Shown here: piece after piece, positions 36,093 to 46,441 of the stretch
Layout: each line of letters starts with the position of its first letter
How positions within the stretch are numbered: position 1 is the first letter of the stretch
DNA from: Craspedostauros australis
Taxonomy: Eukaryota; Bacillariophyta; Bacillariophyceae; Mastogloiales; Achnanthaceae
Direction of reading: 5' to 3'
Assembly (NCBI GenBank): GCA_026770025.1
Contig: JAMXDE010000008.1
Location: 1,240,001 to 1,304,000, forward strand
Length of the DNA: 64,000 nt
Made by a program: the position numbers and the translations under genes
Notes under the pieces: model-generated
The model's database searches: none
What the model was told of the DNA's origin: nothing
The model's input: only the letters and a program-made list of their open reading frames with translations

Positions 36093-37556
36093 ATTTCGGC
36101 ATGGCGGGGAATCGACTTGGGGTGCGCGCTGCCAACACATGACATGTGAGCAAGCGAAAAAAGGTGCGCCACAGATCAATCACATGGCAGTGTGTTGTCC
36201 TGACATCGAATTGTCTTGGCGTTTCTGCGTCTCTGTGTCGGTATGATACGCATTCAAATGGAGGATGGAATCGAAACGGAAGGTAGAGAGAGATATAGTC
36301 GTGTCAACACCAATAGATCCGTGCTCGTACTCGTGCTTGGAATAGTAAATAGATGAGTTTCGTCCTCAGATTTGAAACCAGCAAGCTCCAGACACGCAGA
36401 GCATTGGTTTGTCTCCGGATGTGACCAGACGTTTCAAACTGTTTCCTGTCAGCCGAAGGACACGGAAGAATCCAAACCTTCCTCCTCAATTGGCAAAAGG
36501 ATCAAGAATGTCAGGACGTAGCACAGATTCTGTGTGCAACATGCGCAGTGAGGCCTTCACAAGAGTGCCATGGATTGGAGGGCATCAGATGCTCCTTGCA
36601 ACGCCCGGAGCAAGTCGAAGTTGAGAGGATGCCATAGTGCCACACATATTCGTACGCTTACAGATGCTACTACTATACTCGAAAACCACGGTATCAACGC
36701 TGCGTGTGATGCAAAGGGTGTCGACAAAGCGCGCTATGTCCCGGCCATTGCTCAACAAAAGTAGCCACCTGCCGACCTTCCGCCAAGTCGGTCTTGGCTG
36801 ATGCTTCGTTGTTGTCATGTCGGCGGGAGTGTGGTTGCGCTAGATGGCGTTGACAACCGCACAGAGGAAAACGACTGAAAGTTTGGGAGGACAATTTTGT
36901 CCTTGCTATGGATCATCCTCATTGGATGACACGTCCAAAAAATGAGTGAACGATAGTCACATGGCCGAAATGATGTACTCGTGTGTGTAATTGTTGATTC
37001 ATTCATGTTAACCGCCGTAACGGACAATTGATCTTACTTTGGGTCCCGTGGCATGCGAACGAGTGTCTCATGCACATCAGCATTTGTTGAGCCGCCAAGA
37101 CCAACGGCAACAGATTTTGCTCTCTTGCGCAAGAGGGCTACCGCACACACACAAGAGTGCGGGAATGCGTGGGCGGAGATGAACAAGAGCAGAGTTCGCC
37201 TGCTTCAGCTGCGAGTGAAGAGCAGCATCGAGAGGTTGGTGCAAATCATGTTCCCTTGTGCAACGTCGCAAGTTGTCTCATTGCAACAGACCATTGTCCA
37301 CAACCAAGAAGGTCCACAGAGGACGGGCGTCGAGAAACACCACGCTACTATCCTCGTACGCCAAGACGACGGCAAGAAGGAACGAGGCCAAGCGAAGGAG
37401 CGCGAACGGCAGGTCGGAGGGAATTAGCCGGCGACAGCAGAGAAGCGTTCGGTCAGGCAGTTGATCAGACAGTTGATCAGACAGTTGATCAGGCAGTTGA
37501 CGCCTTGACAGCCACAAACCCACGAAACCGCAGAGCCCCGCAGTCGGCGCTGCAAG
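36093..37556. other. Intergenic, SKA1 to coiled-coil gene
   Basis: These 1464 bp contain the SKA1 3' region and the upstream region of the coiled-coil gene. A 124-codon frame at 37053-37427 is probably leader sequence: it has no recognisable domain. A 12-bp tandem repeat lies at 37454-37501. Confidence 0.4.
37454..37501. repeat. 12-bp tandem repeat, four copies
   Basis: The unit CAGACAGTTGAT (with G for A at position 4 in the outer copies) occurs four times, 56 bp before the start of the coiled-coil gene. Unit length equals that of the repeat at 29007 but the sequence is unrelated. Confidence 0.9.
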
Positions 37557-40500
37557 ATGTCGCACCTGAGCGGAAGCCGCAGCTGGTTCGAGGGGACCAT
37601 GGAGGTGATCTCGGGCATCACGCCGCGTCCCAGCACGCCCCAACCGCACAGCAGCGGCAACGCCTCCATGCACGGCGGACGCAGCATGTCAGCGCCCAAC
37701 TCGCCCGCTCGCCCTGGGTTCCTGCCGTCCTCCATCAACCGATTGCCATCGCAGGATTCGCTGGATCGCTCCATCCACAACGAATCGGGCCATGGCAAGT
37801 CCACCGCGCAGATCATCCGCGATCTCAAGCACTCCAACTCTGCGCTGTCTGCCAAGTCCGCATCCATGGAGGCCAGGTTCATGAACCAGATGGCGGAGGC
37901 CACCAGGGAATTCCAGGCGGAGCAGAAGAAGCTGGAGGACGCCAACAAGCTCAAGGACAAGCAGCTGTCGCAGTTCGAGGTCTACAAGACCAAGACGCAG
38001 GAGCAGCTCAAGGAGCGCGATGGCCAGCTCTCCAAGATGAAGGAGGAGTCAGCCTTCCAGAGGCACACCATCTCCGACCTCAAGTCGCAGCTCTACCAGC
38101 TCCAGTCGGAGATGGAGGAGCAGGACAAGGCGAGGGAGGAGGAGTACCAGCAGGTGGTGCTGGACAACAAGGACATGCTGCGCGAGATCAAGGCTCTGCA
38201 GCAGCAGCTTCGAGAAAAGCAGCTTCAGGAACAGCAGCAACAACAACAACAACAGCTTCAGGAACAGCAACAGCAACAACAACAGCAATCAAGAGATCTG
38301 GGCAAACCACCGCAGCAGGGATCGCACTCGCCGGATAAGACCGAGTCCACGGGGCAGATCACGGCGAACAACTCCATCGATTCGGAGGACTCCACGCTCT
38401 CCAAGCAGCACGAGGTTTTGCAGCAGCTCGAGCAGACGCAGGGCGAGCTGGAGGACCATCGGACGCGCCTCAGCCTGGCGCAGGAGAATCTCAGGGATCT
38501 GCAGACCGAGAAGGAGGAGCTGTCGAACAAGCATCAGGCCCAGCTCAGCGAGATGGAGTCGCAGCTCATGAGCCAGTCCAACCACTTCAAGACGCGCGAG
38601 TCCACCCTCCTCGAGCAGCTGCAGGGATTCGACACCACCAACGAAGACCTTCTGGAAATGCGCAACCAGGTGGACGACAAGGACGAGGAGATCGCCACGC
38701 TGCGCCAGGATCTCCGCAAGTTGGCGGACCACGCGGCCGACCTGCAGGACGAGCTCGACAAGCTCCGTCAGGATGCCACCAACCAGGAGCAGTACCGTCG
38801 CGACGAGGTGGAAGATCTGCGCGTGCTGCACGATGCGCAGGAGGTCGAGATTGACCAGATGCGAAAGAAGCTCGAGGATGCCGACCAGGAATTGGAGATC
38901 AGGGAGCAGGAGCTCGATGACAGGGATCGTCAGCTGCTCGACCTGCCAAAAATCAAGGAGGCCAAGGAGCACCTGGCCGCCAAGGTTGCCGATTTGGAAG
39001 CCGAGATCAAAGAAAAGAACCGAGAGCTGGAGGAGCTGCAGGAGGAGAAGAACCATCGCTTGACTTCGTCATCGTCATCAACGGCGGCATCAACACGCAG
39101 CGGCAACGGTAACAGTAACGACGACGGCGATGAGGTGATCGCCAGCCGCAGTTTGGATGCGTCCGACGGTGACAACAATGCATTTCGGGATACCGATGAT
39201 TCTAACAGCCTCGTGTCCAAGCTCGAGCAGGAGCTGCAAAACACCAAGGACGAGCACGTCGAGACCTTGGAGGCTCTTGAGGTCGCCTTGAATGGACTTC
39301 GCCTGCAGAAGAGAGATCTGGAGGAGGATTGTGAGAAGTTCCAGATGGAACGAGATGAGGCCGTCGCCACCCTGGAGAAGGAGCTCGCCAACATGGAACA
39401 AGCGAGGCGCGAGCAGGAACAAGCCATGGCGGAAGTGGAGGAGCTTAGGGAGCAGCTCAACGGACTGAAGGGCACTTCGGAAATCGCGGAGCAAATGAAG
39501 AATCAGCTTGTCGAGTCGGATACAGCGTGGAAGGCGATGGAGACTGACGTCCAGAAGCTGCAGGCGGAACTCGACGCCAAATCGGGCATCGAGATCGAGC
39601 TGCATGAATTCAAGGCACGCAACATGGACCTGCACAAGCAGATGGAGGTATCCAAAACAACTCTGTCTGACTTGGAGGCCAAATCCGCTTTGCAGTACGA
39701 AAACGAAATCGAAAAGCTCAAGGATACCATCTGCGATATGGAGGTCGCCGCCAACAAGCTGAAGAAGCAACTGCGCGAGGCGCAGATTGCTCTGGTTGCA
39801 GTGGACGAAGAGAAATTGAAGATCAAATCTTCCAGCTCGGAATCGATCGCGATCATGGAGAGGCAAAAGCGTGACCTCGAGCAACAGCTGCAGCTTGTGA
39901 GGAAGGAGAGGGACACGATGAAGTCCGAGTTCGACATAAAGAGGGCCGCCCTCATGAAGCAACTCAACGACCAGCAGGCCAGTGCCAACCGCCAAGCGCA
40001 GGACGCGAAGAAGGTTGACAAGCTCATCGAAGAGACCGTCGAACGTCTCAAGGCCGAGAACGACTTGAAGCTCCGCGTCATGAAGGATAAGCTGAAGGAC
40101 AGGGAGACGACCATCTCCGCTCTCGTGAAATCATCGTTGCCTCTCGAAGACAAGATTGTCGACCTCGAATCCCAAGTCGAGACGTTGAAGCATAACGAAC
40201 AGATCAAGCGTGACGAAACAAACGTGGCGAAACAGAAGGCAGCTCGCATGGCGGAAGATGTCGTCACTGTCAAGCGGCAGCTAGACGCCGCAAAGGCCGA
40301 TGCTGGTCGCTGGAAGCGAGCCGTCCGTGAGGACAGCTCCTCCTCAACCCGGGACTACCGATACCGAATCGCCAAGCTCGAGAAGGACATCTACGACAGC
40401 ACCGAGAAGTTGTCGGAACGAGACAGCGCCATCGATAACCTCGTGAACCAATCCATGTCGCAAGACGGCCAGATCAAGACGCTCAAGTCCAAGGTGCAAA

Positions 40501-42674
40501 AACTGCAAAAGGAAGTCGAGATCCATCGGTCAGCTGTTGCTGGCAACAAGCGGTATGGTGACGAGTCCGCTGTCAAGGCGGAGATCCACCGTCTCAAGCA
40601 AGAGAGCGAGATCTTCGCTGGTCAAATCATCGAGCAGGATGAGGAGATCGAGGCCCTGAAGCGCGACCTGCAACTGCAGGAGAAGGACAGCGCAACGCTG
40701 CGGGCGCAGATCATGGAGCATCAGCTCAAGGACAAGAGCAGGTCCGTGGTTTCGCAAACTGAGATCGACGATCTGAACCTGCAGGTGTCCACCCGCGACA
40801 AGACCATCGCTGATCTGAATCGCACGCTCGGCGAGCTGAAGAGGACCCAGCTGTCGTCTGCTGTGCCGCACAACAACTCGATGGAGTTCGTCGAGCTGCA
40901 GGCGGAGGTCGACGAACTGCGTGAGGCAAATCGCGAAATGCGATCGGAGCTCCGTGACATCAGGCGCCAATTGTGGGACGCCAAGGAGGCTGCCGGCAAA
41001 TCAGGCGACCTCAAGATCGAGCTGGAGCAGGCGAAGTACGCACTCGAGGAGCAAAAACGCAAGGCGGCTGGAAATTCGCCCGACATCGCTCTGCAACGCG
41101 AGCTCGGCGAGGCCAAGGCCAACATGGATGCCATGAAGCAGCGGCTGTCCCAGATAGAGACCCTCGAATCGAAACTCAAGGAGAGGGATCAGACCATTGC
41201 ATCGTTCGATCAGAAGACAGCGGCAGACAACGAAGCTCAGATCCTCATCTTCCAGAACGAAATCTCCTCGCTACGAAAGAAGATCAGCGAAATGGACACC
41301 GCCAACGACAACCTCCAGAGGGCATTGAAACGGTCCGAGGCTGAGAAGGAATCCTTCGAAATCGAGCTCGCTGACGAGAACGACAAGGTGCCATCGAAGG
41401 AGCTTGACAAGCTGACGAAGGAAAAGTCGGAGTTGATGGAATTCAACAATGAGATGAAGAACGAAATCACCGACCTGAAGGAGAAGTTGGAGAGCATGAA
41501 GGCATCGGCAACGTCCCCCGAGGAATTGGAGAGTAAGTTCGAGCAGGAGAAGCAGGATCGCGAAATTACGCACCAAAGCGTCGTCGATTCATACGAACGC
41601 CAGCTGGCGGCCGTGACGCTGAACAAGGATGTCGTCATCGATGGGCTGCGTAAGGATCTCGCGGAGACGCGCGGCAAGAACGACGGCGAGATGGAGGAAA
41701 TGATCGACCAGATGAAGGCCCTGGAAGGAGAGAATATCACGTTGCGGGAGAAGCTGGAACTGGAGCTACAGGGCAAGGACCAGCAAATCTTCGCACTCGA
41801 GCATGCCCTGCATGCGCAGGAGCAGCTTCTCGACAACGTCCGCATGGAGATGGATCAGCTCCAAAGCGGCATGGAGCATGCCACGCAAACCCGACGTGGC
41901 GAGGTGGAAGAGATGCAGAAGGAGGTGATGGAGATCGAATCACGGGCGATGAAGCAGGAGCGTGAAATCGTCGCGCTGAAGATGCAGCTGGAGGAAGGCA
42001 AGCTCGAGCACAAGGCCGAGGTCGTCAAGTTCAAGGAGACTATCGCCGCCCTGGAGAACGAATCGCCGTTGGTGAAGACCATGGCCGAGCTGCAGAATGA
42101 CGATCGCATGCTGGAAGTGCGACAGCGGCTGGAGACGCTCAAGGGACACAACACCACGCTGAAGGAGGATAACATCCGTCTCGGAGGGCAGCTCGAGCGT
42201 GCCAGCATCGAAATCAAGCGATTGGAACTGGAGATGGAGCACACGAAGCAGCTGGAGGAGGACTGCGCGAGGTTACAGAAGCAGGTTAAGCAGCTAGAAA
42301 AGATCCTCGCCACTGCGGCACGATCTCAGGCGAAGCTGGTGGCTAACCAAGCGGCATCACCGCCGTCGTCGTCGTCGGCATCGAAATCACGACCAAAACC
42401 GGTTGCAGACAAGGAGAACGCCTCGGCTTCCAAGAGCAACAAACAGCAACAGCAGTCGTCGTCATCGCAATACAAGAAGCAGCCATCACCTTCGCGGGAG
42501 AAGAAGAGCAAGGGCAAGGGAGGATTCGGACTTTTCAAGAGAGGAAAGAACCAGAAGAAGACCAGCGATGCTGCCATGGCTGCGCTTTCAGATGGCAGCA
42601 ACAACACATCTGCGGCGACAGAATCTCCGTCGGAGTCTCTGAAGATCGGACAGATGGGCGCAATTCAAGAGTGA
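37557..42674 (+). CDS. 1705-aa coiled-coil protein
   Basis: A single-exon frame starting at the ATG of MSHLSGSRSWFEGTMEV. Residues 1-85 are Ser/Pro-rich. From about 90 to 1580 nearly the whole chain is heptad-patterned and rich in Glu, Lys, Gln, Leu and Asp, with few prolines, interrupted by a poly-Gln stretch near 223-245 and Ser/Asp-rich hinges near 500-560. The last 110 residues are basic and Ser-rich (SREKKSKGKGGFGLFKRGK), a possible membrane- or nucleic-acid-contacting tail. The architecture is that of golgins, centrosomal or nuclear-lamina-associated filament proteins, but long coiled coils resemble one another by composition, so no family is assigned. No motor or transmembrane domain is visible. 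It follows SKA1 on the same strand; a shared mitotic role is possible but not shown. Confidence 0.85.
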   Translation: MSHLSGSRSWFEGTMEVISGITPRPSTPQPHSSGNASMHGGRSMSAPNSPARPGFLPSSINRLPSQDSLDRSIHNESGHGKSTAQIIRDLKHSNSALSAKSASMEARFMNQMAEATREFQAEQKKLEDANKLKDKQLSQFEVYKTKTQEQLKERDGQLSKMKEESAFQRHTISDLKSQLYQLQSEMEEQDKAREEEYQQVVLDNKDMLREIKALQQQLREKQLQEQQQQQQQQLQEQQQQQQQQSRDLGKPPQQGSHSPDKTESTGQITANNSIDSEDSTLSKQHEVLQQLEQTQGELEDHRTRLSLAQENLRDLQTEKEELSNKHQAQLSEMESQLMSQSNHFKTRESTLLEQLQGFDTTNEDLLEMRNQVDDKDEEIATLRQDLRKLADHAADLQDELDKLRQDATNQEQYRRDEVEDLRVLHDAQEVEIDQMRKKLEDADQELEIREQELDDRDRQLLDLPKIKEAKEHLAAKVADLEAEIKEKNRELEELQEEKNHRLTSSSSSTAASTRSGNGNSNDDGDEVIASRSLDASDGDNNAFRDTDDSNSLVSKLEQELQNTKDEHVETLEALEVALNGLRLQKRDLEEDCEKFQMERDEAVATLEKELANMEQARREQEQAMAEVEELREQLNGLKGTSEIAEQMKNQLVESDTAWKAMETDVQKLQAELDAKSGIEIELHEFKARNMDLHKQMEVSKTTLSDLEAKSALQYENEIEKLKDTICDMEVAANKLKKQLREAQIALVAVDEEKLKIKSSSSESIAIMERQKRDLEQQLQLVRKERDTMKSEFDIKRAALMKQLNDQQASANRQAQDAKKVDKLIEETVERLKAENDLKLRVMKDKLKDRETTISALVKSSLPLEDKIVDLESQVETLKHNEQIKRDETNVAKQKAARMAEDVVTVKRQLDAAKADAGRWKRAVREDSSSSTRDYRYRIAKLEKDIYDSTEKLSERDSAIDNLVNQSMSQDGQIKTLKSKVQKLQKEVEIHRSAVAGNKRYGDESAVKAEIHRLKQESEIFAGQIIEQDEEIEALKRDLQLQEKDSATLRAQIMEHQLKDKSRSVVSQTEIDDLNLQVSTRDKTIADLNRTLGELKRTQLSSAVPHNNSMEFVELQAEVDELREANREMRSELRDIRRQLWDAKEAAGKSGDLKIELEQAKYALEEQKRKAAGNSPDIALQRELGEAKANMDAMKQRLSQIETLESKLKERDQTIASFDQKTAADNEAQILIFQNEISSLRKKISEMDTANDNLQRALKRSEAEKESFEIELADENDKVPSKELDKLTKEKSELMEFNNEMKNEITDLKEKLESMKASATSPEELESKFEQEKQDREITHQSVVDSYERQLAAVTLNKDVVIDGLRKDLAETRGKNDGEMEEMIDQMKALEGENITLREKLELELQGKDQQIFALEHALHAQEQLLDNVRMEMDQLQSGMEHATQTRRGEVEEMQKEVMEIESRAMKQEREIVALKMQLEEGKLEHKAEVVKFKETIAALENESPLVKTMAELQNDDRMLEVRQRLETLKGHNTTLKEDNIRLGGQLERASIEIKRLELEMEHTKQLEEDCARLQKQVKQLEKILATAARSQAKLVANQAASPPSSSSASKSRPKPVADKENASASKSNKQQQQSSSSQYKKQPSPSREKKSKGKGGFGLFKRGKNQKKTSDAAMAALSDGSNNTSAATESPSESLKIGQMGAIQE

Positions 42675-43093
42675 AGCAGTCCGAAGGGGGACGATGGGCC
42701 AAAACATAGCAAACTCACGCACACACACACACATATATAGAAGGAGATGCGAATACGTGGCGAGAAGGAGGAGGGCGTGATGCAGCAACAATGGCAATGG
42801 CAACAACGCAGAGCGAATTAAATGACAGTACAGTTAATGTATCCATACAAATACAGGAGTGAGAAAGTGCTATTTTTTGTCAACATTTCGCTGCACGGAG
42901 ATGCATCCTTCAGTGTTTTTAGCTCAGCAGTTGGCGAGGCTTGTGAGTGTGTCCAGGTACGAGACATGAGTACATGTACGAGTATGCGCGAGGAGTGGGG
43001 CATTGGCACCTGTGTGCAATTGTAAGTAATAGCCAGCAGATGATGATGGTAGAGTAGGTACATTTGTGCGTACTTCTAATAAAGCTCGCCCCG
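42675..43093. other. Intergenic between convergent coiled-coil and CTL genes
   Basis: These 419 bp contain two facing 3' ends, a short CA run near 42718-42734 and an AATAAA at about 43078. Nothing else is supported. Confidence 0.5.
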
Positions 43094-45872
43094 CTACGTC
43101 ATGTTGTTGGATTCGGACATGCGGCTCATCCGCCTGAAGATCAAGGGGTACGTCTGGCTCAGACTCTGCGGATGCTCGGCGAAGCTCACGTAAACAGCCT
43201 TGATGCCCGCACGCAACGGCTCCATGACGGTGAATATCAGCGAGTAGCACAGTATGAAGGCGAGCAGCATGTCCATGGCCACGACCGTATCACCCGTGTT
43301 CGGCGACGATTTGTTCCTGTGGTGGATGAGGATGATGCCCGTGAAGATGACTATCATGCCCGATATGCTCCCGCCGACACACGAACTCATGTGCGTGGAT
43401 ATGTCTTCATCGATGAGTGGTTCCACGCCTGTTCGAATGCATTGTGGCAGATGCGGTAGGCAGAATCGACAGAGCAGATAATGGTTTACGGGTTCACGCG
43501 TTGCAGAGTACAAGCCCGACGGTATGAATAGAGAAGCAATGCGTGAGTTTGTGAGTGTTCTGCCGTTGCGAAACTCATGATCAGTCGCTCCTGCGGTGCC
43601 ATGGAGTGATGTGCATGCAGAGTAGAGTAGAACAGTTATGCATGTCAAATGAAGGCTTTCCCGCCTGCCAAAGCGTGACGACAGTGAGATCCACAGCACC
43701 AACAGAGACAGAAATGAACGGATGGGATCCTTCCTCACCTGATTCCTCCACCAGTTGTGCAACGTCCCGAGCGGCGCGCCTATAACCCTTCTGGTAGGCA
43801 GCGACGTGGCACATGGCAAGATCAGAATTGTCTCGCACGAAGTCTCTCGCCCACAGATTCAATTTCTCACACAATTGCGACAACATGCCGACTTCGGATG
43901 CGTCCGGCATGCCGATGTCCATGCCCCGGAAACCGCTCAACGTTTGCCGGGCATGGTCGACCTTGCGTATCTGGCTCCAAATCATTTGCGCCACACCTCC
44001 CAGCAAGCCGCATTGAGACACCGACCCGAAGGAGACGGTGAGACCGGAAACAACAAGGTTCTTGACCGTCGATCTGTGTGCTGCCGATGTTGAAGTGGAC
44101 GTTGCGGGGGTAGCATTGCGCGCAGACCTAGGGCCGTAGAAGTTTGCAAATGTTTCCTCCTCCTCATCTTCAAAATCATCGTCCATGCCCTCGTCCATAT
44201 CCACTGCTGGCTTGTACGCTGATGCATCGGCCGATCGGTACGCTTCTGGCATTGCTCCCATGACGTCTCCATCCGTTACGTCAGAACTGAAGTCGATGGT
44301 TTCCACTCCATCCGCCGCGGATGGCGCACCCCCTGCACTTCCTCCACGCGATGACGATGATTGATGTTGTTGCTGCTGCTGCTGTTGTTGTCCATTGTTG
44401 ACGTTGATCTGCCTACTTGCTTCTGCGAAGAGCTCGTTCTGCTGCGCGAACCAATTGCTGACCCCTCCGGACACGACGAGACTGAGCAAACGAGCCACGA
44501 CACCCGTCGCCCATTTCCCTCCGATGAGGGCCATCAGCACAAGCATGGTGGAGCTGGAACGGATCGCACCAAGGATGGCAAGTCTCCAGATGTAAATGAC
44601 GACGAACTGGATGAGCACCATCCCCAACACGAAGCGGTGAAAGCTTGATCGTCGCAGGGATCGCGATATGATATCCAACGTCATGCACGATAGGGCCTGG
44701 AAGAAGGCTTGTCGTCCACCGGGCGTCGTCGAGGTGCGCTTCCACCGTCGGAACAGGTACACATCCCTTGCCAGGTACCATATGGGAATGAGGACGAGAT
44801 GGAAGGCGCCTGGGATCATCCACAGCATGATGAGGATCAAGGCAAGGTAGACGCTTGCGCTCATGGGGCCGCTGATGAGGAGGACTTGGGATGCCAGATG
44901 GCGCGCATCGTCGCCATCGCCGCCTCCCATCGATCTGTAGAGCAGCCGGCACAGGACGAGGGTGGCCAGCAAGCCCCAGAAGAGCGTGTGGGTGATTGCC
45001 AATCGCGGTGACGCTGCGGTGGCGAGCCAGCCATCCGAGTCGACTATCCGCGGCGATGCGAATATGGGAACAATGAGGCTGAGTGGCACGAAGATGCAGA
45101 ATGCGACCACCCACCGCACATCACGTGGGTACCGCCGCTGCGATGGTGTCATGCGGGTCATTCCACGGGAATATCCGTTCGTCGCACCACCAACAGCCGA
45201 GTATGCCCCACCGGCGGCACCGTTAGGTGCGTTGCTGCGCTGAAGCTGATCGCTGGATATGCGATGCATCGTCCCAGTGAACTGACCGTCATCACTGGCA
45301 CCATCATCACTGTGGGCGGCGTTGGCGTTGGCGTTGCTGTTGATGTCAGTGTTGATGTCAGTGTTGATGTTGGCGTCGTTGGAGTGCTGGATCGCTCCAC
45401 CTTCCACATCCTCATCGACTGGCACGGTGGCCAAGGGCCCATCTTCGAGGGACTGGGGACGCAGGTCGTCAAATCTCTGCTGCCCCTGCTGCTTCTCCTC
45501 CCCTTCGTCAATGGTCTGGATGGAAGGCATCTGCAAGGACGCCATGGGATTCGTCAAGGCGCTCCCAACCACCACGTTGCGCTTCACCTCCGGCGTCTCT
45601 GCGATGTCATGCGCCTCCGCCAGATCCAACGTCATGTCCGCAAAGAAAGGAGCGGCATGCTCCTCCTCCGACGGATGGACCTGGTTCGGTGTGCCCATGG
45701 GGTCGAAGCCACCTGCCACGCCTGTTTGCTGCGCAGGCGTGGTATCATTGCTGGTACTGTTGGCATTGACTACAGCTCCGTTGGTGGAGCCGCTGAGTGC
45801 ACTGGCTGCTGCTGTTGCAGCCGCAGCTGCTGCTGCCCCTGATGGTGCATCGACAGCGTTGTTCGGATTCAT
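43094..45872 (-). CDS. Choline transporter-like protein (CTL/SLC44, Pns1 family; two exons)
   Basis: Exons on the minus strand are 45872-43739 and 43428-43094, giving 822 residues. The 310-bp intron (GTGAGG to CGAACAG) joins ARDVAQLVEES to GVEPLIDED, which rebuilds the Pns1/CTL signature of a K-x-Y-x-x-A-A-R-D stretch followed by G-(V/I)-x-x-L-I-x-D-D/E. Residues 1-240 are a cytosolic Ala/Asn-rich tail. Nine or ten membrane helices follow from about 248. The end VYVSFAEHPQSLSQTYPLIF matches the family's F-A-E-x-P motif near the C-terminus. CTL proteins move choline or related cations, or in some cases take part in lipid-related membrane roles; the substrate is not deducible here. An inserted cytosolic loop (about 475-600) with poly-Gln and acidic runs is unusual. 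The start is the first in-frame ATG (MNPNNAVDAPSG). Confidence 0.85.
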
Positions 45873-46441
45873 CGTTGCCGTTGTACTCGTATTGTGCCAA
45901 AGCGGAGTGGAGGATCCAAAGTTGCGGATGTTGGCATGACCGTGGCGACCGTGTCTCTCCGCATCTTGCACCAGAGTCCTGGTGCTTTTCGCTTGCTACC
46001 TCATTGTCGTCTGTCTCCCCCAGGTGCGCGATGTCGTGCTTGTTTTGATTTGGTTCCGTACGACTGACCTCTTCGACTGATGATCCATCGATCCATTCGA
46101 CTGTGTCAAGTTGACAACAATTAAATATGTTATATTATATATTACCGCAAATACAGTAAACGAACATGTGAGATATCGACAGGTTGTCCGCTGTCATCAC
46201 ACGACTCCTCGTGGTTTCGCACTCGTGAGTGACCCATCAAGAATTCCCAAACAACAACCACAGAAACAAGTTCGATCTGGGGAGGCCAAACACGATCAGC
46301 CACATCACACCGCCCGGCTCCATTTCGGCCTCCTCGTACTGGGACACCACAACATCACGAGGTCGTGCTCATACTCGTACGACTACTCCTGTTCCAACCC
46401 CAACTCCATCTGCAGCATCCCACCAGGGCTCCCCGAAGCAA
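45873..46441. promoter_or_regulatory. Divergent region between CTL gene and dehydrogenase 1
   Basis: These 569 bp hold two outward promoters. An AT-rich patch with alternating TA lies at 46121-46142. The frame of the dehydrogenase is open back to 46229 but contains no ATG before 46442. Confidence 0.5.
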
